Shown here piece after piece: positions 58,070 through 64,000 of a DNA stretch of 64,000 bases. Source of the DNA: Chlorokybus atmophyticus (taxonomy: Eukaryota > Streptophyta > Chlorokybophyceae > Chlorokybales > Chlorokybaceae); assembly GCA_009103225.1 (NCBI GenBank), contig RHPI01001715.1:980426-1044425 (forward strand), read 5' to 3'. Position numbers and translations under genes: made by a program. Under the pieces are notes generated by a model, which was given only the letters and a program-made list of their open reading frames with translations, was not told where the DNA came from and did not search any database. Numbering within the stretch: position 1 is the stretch's first letter; every line of letters starts with the position of its first letter.

Positions 58070-58850
58070 ATGTCCGACCAAGGAGAGGAAGGTGTGATGT
58101 TTTCTTCCATGCCCAAGAAGTAAACATCATATGAGCTATCTAGTGATGAGGAAGTGAAGGACTCGGACACGAGTGAAAGCTATACGCTTACTGGCAGTGA
58201 CAAGGAAGAAGAAGCTACGCAAAAGACTGGTGCTTTTCTCAACCAGTCTTCTCAGGGTGGATCAGTGGACACTCAAAATGTCATTGGCCGGGCCATCGAG
58301 AAGTATGCCTTAAAGCGTAAGGCTCTGCTTGCTGCCCACCCTCAGCTTCATTAGAAACGTGGGATGCATGGGCGCATAAGGTTCGCGATGGCTATGAGAC
58401 AGACTTTGCCACACTCCCTCGCGCAAGCAAGGAGGTGGTGATCCGCATGCTTGAGCACGGGTTGACGAACAACATCCCGCCACTTGTGCGAGGTGATCCG
58501 AGAGTAGCTGCTTTCATGACCATACATGATAAGCCCCTCCCTCATCAAGGGAAGCGAATGGCGTTTCAAGGCTTGGCCAACTTGGTGGTGAAACCCCCCA
58601 ACGTTGCAAAGATGTGTTCTGGTACTTGGGACCGGACTTGGAACATAAGTTGACTGGCCGAGTGAAGCTTGAGGCACGCCTTTATGTTATGCAATCTGAG
58701 TTGGCGCTGCGCCAGCAGGTGGCGGGTGCTACTTCAGCAACTGGTGCATCAACGGGGCTGCCGGTTATAGTGCTAAACAAGCCTGAAAAGTTTAAGCCCA
58801 ACGGGAGTGTCAGCATCCATGACTGGGTGGTCACTGTTTAGCACTACATG
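58070..58850 (+). pseudogene. gag fragment of the deleted chromovirus
   Basis: ATG 58070 (MSDQGEEGVMFSSMPKK) stops early; the gag frame resumes at about 58144. Pieces: IGRAIEKYALKRKALLAAHP, VVIRMLEHGLTNNIPPL, LYVMQSELALRQQVAG, LNKPEKFKPNGSVSIHDWVV. It ends at a TAG at 58839 and the sequence then jumps to protease. Confidence 0.8.
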
Positions 58851-58879
58851 ACAGCACTAAAGGGCAAGGACGGGTGGTA

Positions 58880-60135
58880 CCTCTGTTGTGGACATTCAGT
58901 GGCATAATGCAGAGTGTAAACAGTTCATTCTTGATCGACACAAGTGCAACACAACTTTGTTTGAAGATTAATGGGTTGTGCGCAACGAGATATTGTGTAA
59001 ACCCTCAGCATTTTTAGCTGTCGGTAACAGACCGTTACATCAGACACCCGCTGGGTTGCTGCGACCATTGCCAGTTCCTGATGGCAAATGAGAAAGTGTG
59101 AGTATGGGACTTGATTACTGAGCTCCCAAAGACAGCATTAAGTCACACTGCGGTTGCAATTTTTGTGGACCGTTTAACAAAACTGGTTCACATTGTCTCT
59201 TGACGCACGGAAATAGAGTCTCGTGAGTTTGTAATGGTTTCCGTCGCGTCTGTGTTCAAGTTGCATGGCTTGCCTGGCAACTTTGTGTCTGATCGCGATC
59301 CGCAAAATGTGGCTTGGTTCTGCAAGTCGCTACACAACTTTTACAAAATCAATAGATCATGAGCACAGCTGACTTTCGCAGACGGATGGTCAAACAGAAT
59401 GCGCCAATCAAATAGTTGAGGAAACCATCCGGCATTATGTGAGTCCGACTTAGAATGATTGTGATATTTTATCTCCTAATGGCTGAGTTCGCAATCAATA
59501 ATGCATGGCAAGAGAGTGTGCAAGGAATCTCCGTTTTTCTTAGATTACGGAGTGCATCCATAAAGTCCTGCGAAAACACCAAGTTGCCCGCTACTGACAT
59601 AAATTGCGTACCTACACGCGAGATGGCTTCAACCATGCAGGATAGGTTAGCATTGGCAAAGGACTGTTTGCGCGCAGCGCAAAACAGACAAAAAGCCCAG
59701 CTAGTGCGCATCGTAGAGAGGACAACTACGATGTGAGATGTTTAATGCTTGTAAGTACCAACAACATATCCATTGATGGGGTGGGTACCCGCAAGGTTTT
59801 CCCTTGCTGGATAGGCCCTTTTAACGTGATTAATCGGGTCGGCACTTATGCGTATCGGTGGGACTGCCAAAGTTGATACGCATTCACAATGTGTTTCATG
59901 TGAGTGTATTAAAACCGTACCTTTCTGACGGTTGGGTTCAACCCCCTCCACCCCGTTGCAGTGGATGGCGACGATACTTTTGAGCATGAGGTGGAAGCAG
60001 TTTTAAGTCATCGTAAGCCACAATGCGGACGCGCGCCGTTTTACTTGATGAAACGAAAAGGGTACGACGTTGAGCATAACACGTGGGAGCCCGAAAGGGA
60101 TCTTACCAGCTGCCAAGAGTTTCTTCGGGGGTAAT
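58880..60135 (+). pseudogene. Protease scrap, integrase and chromodomain of the deleted chromovirus
   Basis: 58905-59020 keeps a protease piece (SSFLID-SATQLCLKIN-like). From 59035 the integrase reads TPAGLLRPLPVPDGK, then LITELPKTALSHT, then FAINNAWQESVQG, with many stops. 59955-60135 is an open chromodomain (DDTFEHEVEAVLSHRK; YLMKRKGYDVEHNTWEPERD; SCQEFLRG). The RT/RNase H deletion joint lies near 59025-59035. Confidence 0.7.
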
Positions 60136-62360
60136 GGAGTGCTTTGTCCATATGCGGACGGTAAAAGAGTGATGGCAGACTTTTTTACCGCTTCGGCCCT
60201 ATTTAAAATTTCTATTGCATGAGAGATGCTGCGTACAACTGATGGCACAACTTAAAAGTGTACATTGCATTGGAGACAGGCTGTCTCCATTGCTATGTAT
60301 ATATAATGAAGCACATCATGCAAACGCAGCATTGTCTTAGCTTTAAGTTAAAGGCAATTTAGCCACATTATGCAAAGGCGAGCAAGTGGGTTTGCATATG
60401 TATAAATATCCATTGTAGCAGGTATACGGTATCAATAAAGATGCAATTGTAGCTAGCCGAGGTATGTTGCTTACTACCAAACCTTGCCGTGTACTACAAT
60501 AAACAAATGACTTTATGTGCACTCCTACGTCAACCACAAAACGAATTGTGCAAAAGAACGGCAAGCCGAGCAACAAGCATTAATTATCGGAACATTGCAA
60601 AAATGGTAGAGATTGTAAGAGGGGATACTGCTACAGCCACACAACTTTAAGCATGATGTGCCTGAGCTGCACACGCGATAATAGTTATTGGTTCATAACG
60701 CAATGTGCACGCACTTGTTGTAATGGGTTTCGCATATGCAAACATGCATGCGAGAGATTGGCAGATTTCGGCACATAAAGAGTATAAAGAATTGCAAGCA
60801 ACCCTTGGTGGTTTGGCACTTGCAACCACATATGGCATAACTCAATCAGCGTGACTACTCGAGCATAAATAGATTAGGGCCCCCCTCAGCCTGGCCTATT
60901 ATTATATGCAGCCATGTGCAAGGCGAATTGAGACCGAAAGCAGGTAAGGCAACGCACAGTGTATCAATTGATTATAAGCCCTTTTGTGAATAAAATTTGC
61001 TGTTGCGACCATTGCATATAAATTGTGGTTATCAACTACCCGATGTAGTTCCCCGGTGTCATGCGAGCCTCCACCGCTAGAGGGTGAAGGGGGAGAACTG
61101 TGTATATACCACAGCCTTGCAGCGGATATTTAATACAATAATATAGTAACAATGTTAAATGTGCCTTAATTTGCTATGAGTCGATACAAAGTTGTGTAGA
61201 TTAGATTGTACGAAATTTTACTCTTATAGCAAAAATGGTATCATGGCTTAAACGCGTTTATTACACGTGCTGATTGTATTTAGCCACTGTTTTTGACGAA
61301 GTTAGCATACAACAATTTTGCATTGCACCGATAACCGTCAACACTTGAATCCGATATCATTTGTACCGTGTAGTTTCAGTCACATTATAACTCAACTTTT
61401 TATATCCGTATGCGACCACAGCATACAAAAGTATGCAGTGGTCGCTTTTAGTGAGTTTAAATATCATGTTACATCTGCTGCAACAAGTTTACACTTTAGT
61501 AATTTTAAATAAACACCATCTATGGTGTTGCCTATAATCCTCACACGGTGTATCACCTATTCTTTCTTTATAATCGCAACATTGCAATGAATGTTGTACT
61601 TGATGAAGTACCCCACTTTACCTCTAGTAGTGGCGGTGCACTTGCATACCGTCATATGAAATAATGCGATGATAGCAGAGGTATTACGAGCAAATATACG
61701 ATGATACCAATGGTATGAGTAAACTCTTATTATAAAGCTTGCATACATTAATGTTTGCTACATCCATAAGTTGCAAAGTGTAATGTAATAGCCAAATATA
61801 AATTGTAGCTGTTAAGATTAATAATCAATCTAATGTGATAATCATGATAACAGTTGTTCATGAGACGCATCATGCAAATAAACCTTAATTCATCGAAAGA
61901 TATTGAAGCGCGCATGATACATATGCGTGTAAAGTCTTAATTGCGTTATATAAAAACGCTCTAATTCAATAGTAATAATACTACGTAGTTTATCAAAGAT
62001 TTACAAGCTCTTTAATTCTATGTATTATCTTACAACAGTTATTAACTTATTTTTTTAATTTAAAATACAATGATACTGACTTGGACAAAGCTATTCACAT
62101 TACACTTTACATATGTGTAACAATTGTTAATGATAGTTACTCTGCGCATCGTTAGAATGGCCACCTATTTCATGAAAACAACTGTTCTTATAATTTACAA
62201 AAATCAACCTTAGATGTGCTTGATGTGAAGAAGTCAAAGTTCAGCACTCAGCAGTTTATAGCACCCACTACTGGAAGCTTGGCAATGATGTGACGGAAAG
62301 CGGTCGCATTAATACAGCACTTGCAACAACTCCTGGTCCTATCGAGTACTCATACGTGAA

Positions 62361-62456
62361 TCTGAAGGGCCAAATTGTCCCTTCAGAGTCATGTACAAGA
62401 AGGATTCATGCACGTCGTTGGCCTTGGCCGGGCCAAGCGCACGACGTGCATGAATC
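62361..62456. repeat. Two adjacent hairpin-forming inverted repeats
   Basis: TCTGAAGGG (62361-62369) pairs with CCCTTCAGA (62379-62387). GATTCATGCACGTCGT (62403-62418) pairs exactly with 62441-62456, and inside the loop CTTGGCC pairs with GGCCAAG. The second forms a 16-bp perfect stem plus an inner stem. Confidence 0.85.
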
Positions 62457-62805
62457 TCTCGCCAGCTGTGGCTGTGATTCACAGGCTGTAGGGATGGGTT
62501 GGGGCCGAAACTACCGGGTACAGTCTACCCCCGTTACAAAACTTCGGTTTGAGAGTATAACCCCGTTAAGGTCATAAATAGGCAAAAGTTCGATGGTTTT
62601 ACATAAAAGTATCAATGGTTAGTGGAATAGTCTTGTACGTAAGAAGACCAAAGCGAAGGCCAAAGAGTGGGCTCAGTCTTGTAAGGGAGGAAATACCTCG
62701 TTATGGCATGCTTGTTCTATTGTTATTAGCATAAATAGATCACAAAACTCATATACAGTTACGTACGTAATTAAATTGTTATCAATCATTATCCATTTCA
62801 CTTAT

Positions 62806-62831
62806 GCCACGTCAGTATATGATGACGTGGC
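62806..62831. repeat. Palindromic GCCACGTCA / TGACGTGGC pair
   Basis: Two inverted copies separated by 8 bases. TGACGTGGC is a typical bZIP (G-box/C-box hybrid) recognition sequence in plants. No gene start is visible nearby, so function is open. Confidence 0.7.
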
Positions 62832-63469
62832 TTAGGGTTATCACGCAATATCCGTGTGAGTGAAATATATTTCATAAACAATAAAAGAATATGTATTGTT
62901 ATAAACGCCAAGATCATAACCCCGTTAATGGAATGAAAAGCTGAAAGATAATACATGATTCTGGGTACATACTTACATCAAACGCATCTGTGTGTGTGTG
63001 GGTACAGTCTCCCCCCACACACATGCGCACATGTAAGCGTGTATCCACATACACACAAAACACATTCAAGTACATTTATGGTAGCATACATGTACGATGC
63101 ATATATAAACATGCATGTATATGTTATACACATGTAATAAACTACATGTATATATGCATACAAGGTAGATATATATAAGTGTATGCATGTGTACGTGTTT
63201 ATATATATTACGTGATTGCATATCATTTACATAACTGTACATATGCATATAATGTACGAGCATCCATCCATCATTGTATCTTTAATGGCACATATGATGT
63301 ATGCATGTAACATGTATAAGCAGAGCATATAATGCATGCTTGTACCTTGCGTTCTTTTCGGGCGATATTGTAACAACGGTATACAATATACTTATACGTA
63401 TGTCAGCTGACGCACACATAATTGTATGTGTCATTTACGTAAAATTGGCCATCTATTAGTTTTACCCGA

Positions 63470-63610
63470 TTTCGGGCAATGACGTGGGGAATTACCCAGG
63501 CTCGAACCCCAACGCGAGTAACCCATGAACGGGTAACGTGGGTAAACGGGTCAAAACGCGGGTACACGCGGGTATCACCCCGACCCGCACCCGCACAGGT
63601 GATGACCCTA
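63470..63610. repeat. Irregular CGGGTA/ACCCG-rich stretch
   Basis: Many CGGGTAA, GCGGGTA, ACCCG and ACCCAT units in both orientations within 140 bp, including CCCGATTTCGGG (63466-63477). GC-rich island in AT-rich surroundings. Confidence 0.6.
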
Positions 63611-64000
63611 ATCACAGCCTGTGATCCTCGTCAATGGATACTGGACAACACATCCGGTGCACGGTGGTGGCATGGTCAATCCGGTGAGCGATCGCCTACA
63701 ATCTCCGACATTTGCGGCGCGACTTGCTCCACCACTGCAAGCGGGCTTGTTGTTAGTGCGTCCGTTCACGGTCCGTTCTCTGGGTCTAGGTCAAGATACC
63801 GATTTAGTAGCATGAAGAATGAGTGCCTCGTTTGACGGTGCAAACTCTACCCACGGGCGGCAGTTAACACATTGTAAGCGTGCACTTCACAGAGCGAGCA
63901 CTGTGCGTGCGAACTGTCCAATGCGCATTCTAGCGAGGCCGTGAGTAAGCCACACAGCTCGGCCAAACGGCACTGCCTATGAGCCGCGTTGCCACTTGGC
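63611..64000. other. Right-edge segment, no gene established
   Basis: A 64-codon frame at 63621-63815 (...VSDRLQSPTFAARLAPPLQA...RSLGLGQDTDLVA) has exon-like composition but no recognised domain or splice partner. It could belong to a gene continuing beyond the window. Confidence 0.25.

Larger units (their letters stand above)
57150..60200 (+). mobile_element. Internally deleted relative of the 49.1-56.0 kb chromovirus
   Basis: Starts with the last ~95 bp of an LTR and TGGTATCGGATC (57246-57257). It carries the same leader series ((GTT)7, TAGC(C/T) repeats), gag, a scrap of protease, then jumps to integrase and chromodomain and ends near the TTTACCGCTTCGGCCCT motif. RT and RNase H are missing. 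No 3' LTR is visible. Confidence 0.8.
60201..63475. other. AT-rich intergenic DNA without a convincing gene
   Basis: Low GC, short frames only. Contains three hairpins (62361-62387, 62403-62456, 62806-62831) and, from 62990 to 63330, a TGTGTG/ACATAT-rich low-complexity stretch with (ATAT) runs. No exon chain recognised. Confidence 0.5.

Noticed and set aside
62955-63263. Tyr/His/Ile-rich frames on both strands
   Set aside because: Low-complexity ACATAT/TGTGTG sequence; open in several frames without gene features.

Overview
The window is nuclear DNA of a photosynthetic eukaryote, most likely a green alga. Genes are split into many short exons with GT-AG introns. Several products carry plastid transit peptides (ferredoxin-NADP+ reductase, an ABC1K1-type atypical kinase, a CURT1 thylakoid-curvature protein, an HEAGH zinc-peptidase-like protein). 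One gene encodes an RIIa/Dpy-30 plus EF-hand protein of a type linked to cilia, so the lineage probably makes or recently made flagella. Species cannot be named from the sequence. Runs of N and long poly-C/poly-G tracts (8827-8849, 14634-14735, 27995-28138, 38406-38424) are assembly gaps.

Layout. 1-842: 3' end of a host gene with a PB1-like segment. 2.2-3.0 kb: degenerate GGGATA arrays in two opposing orientations. 3190-7100: a complete-looking pogo/Tigger-type DNA transposon with TIRs, TA target duplication and a five-exon, 552-residue transposase frame. 7.1-8.8 kb: AT-rich, no gene seen. 8.85-14.58 kb: remains of a Ty3/gypsy chromovirus, with an LTR packed with short palindromes. 15.9-41.2 kb: the host gene block: FNR (-), a small membrane protein (+), an EFCAB10-like protein (-), a patch of exon fragments from unrelated genes (-), a NEPRO-like RNase MRP-associated protein (-), a type II membrane glycosyltransferase (+), a VIR3-like chloroplast HEAGH protein (-), ABC1K1 (+) and CURT1 (+). 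Several of these are divergent pairs, and AAACCCTAA telo-box-like motifs lie in three of the upstream regions.

42.4-60.2 kb is a nest of LTR retroelements. The outer element (about 42.4-57.15 kb) is decayed. Between its protease and reverse transcriptase it carries a cytosine-5 DNA methyltransferase domain, the most unusual feature of the window. A second chromovirus (49116-56029) sits inside its pol gene, with matching LTRs, a CCTGC target duplication and a tRNA-iMet-like primer site. A third, internally deleted relative follows (about 57150-60200). 60.2-64 kb is mostly AT-rich with hairpins and simple repeats and no convincing gene.

How the genes relate: FNR (end of linear electron flow), CURT1 (grana margin bending), ABC1K1 (plastoglobule kinase) and the HEAGH protein all act in the chloroplast, but they are independent genes, not an operon. 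All exon models are built from splice-site and reading-frame agreement only; no transcript data were available.
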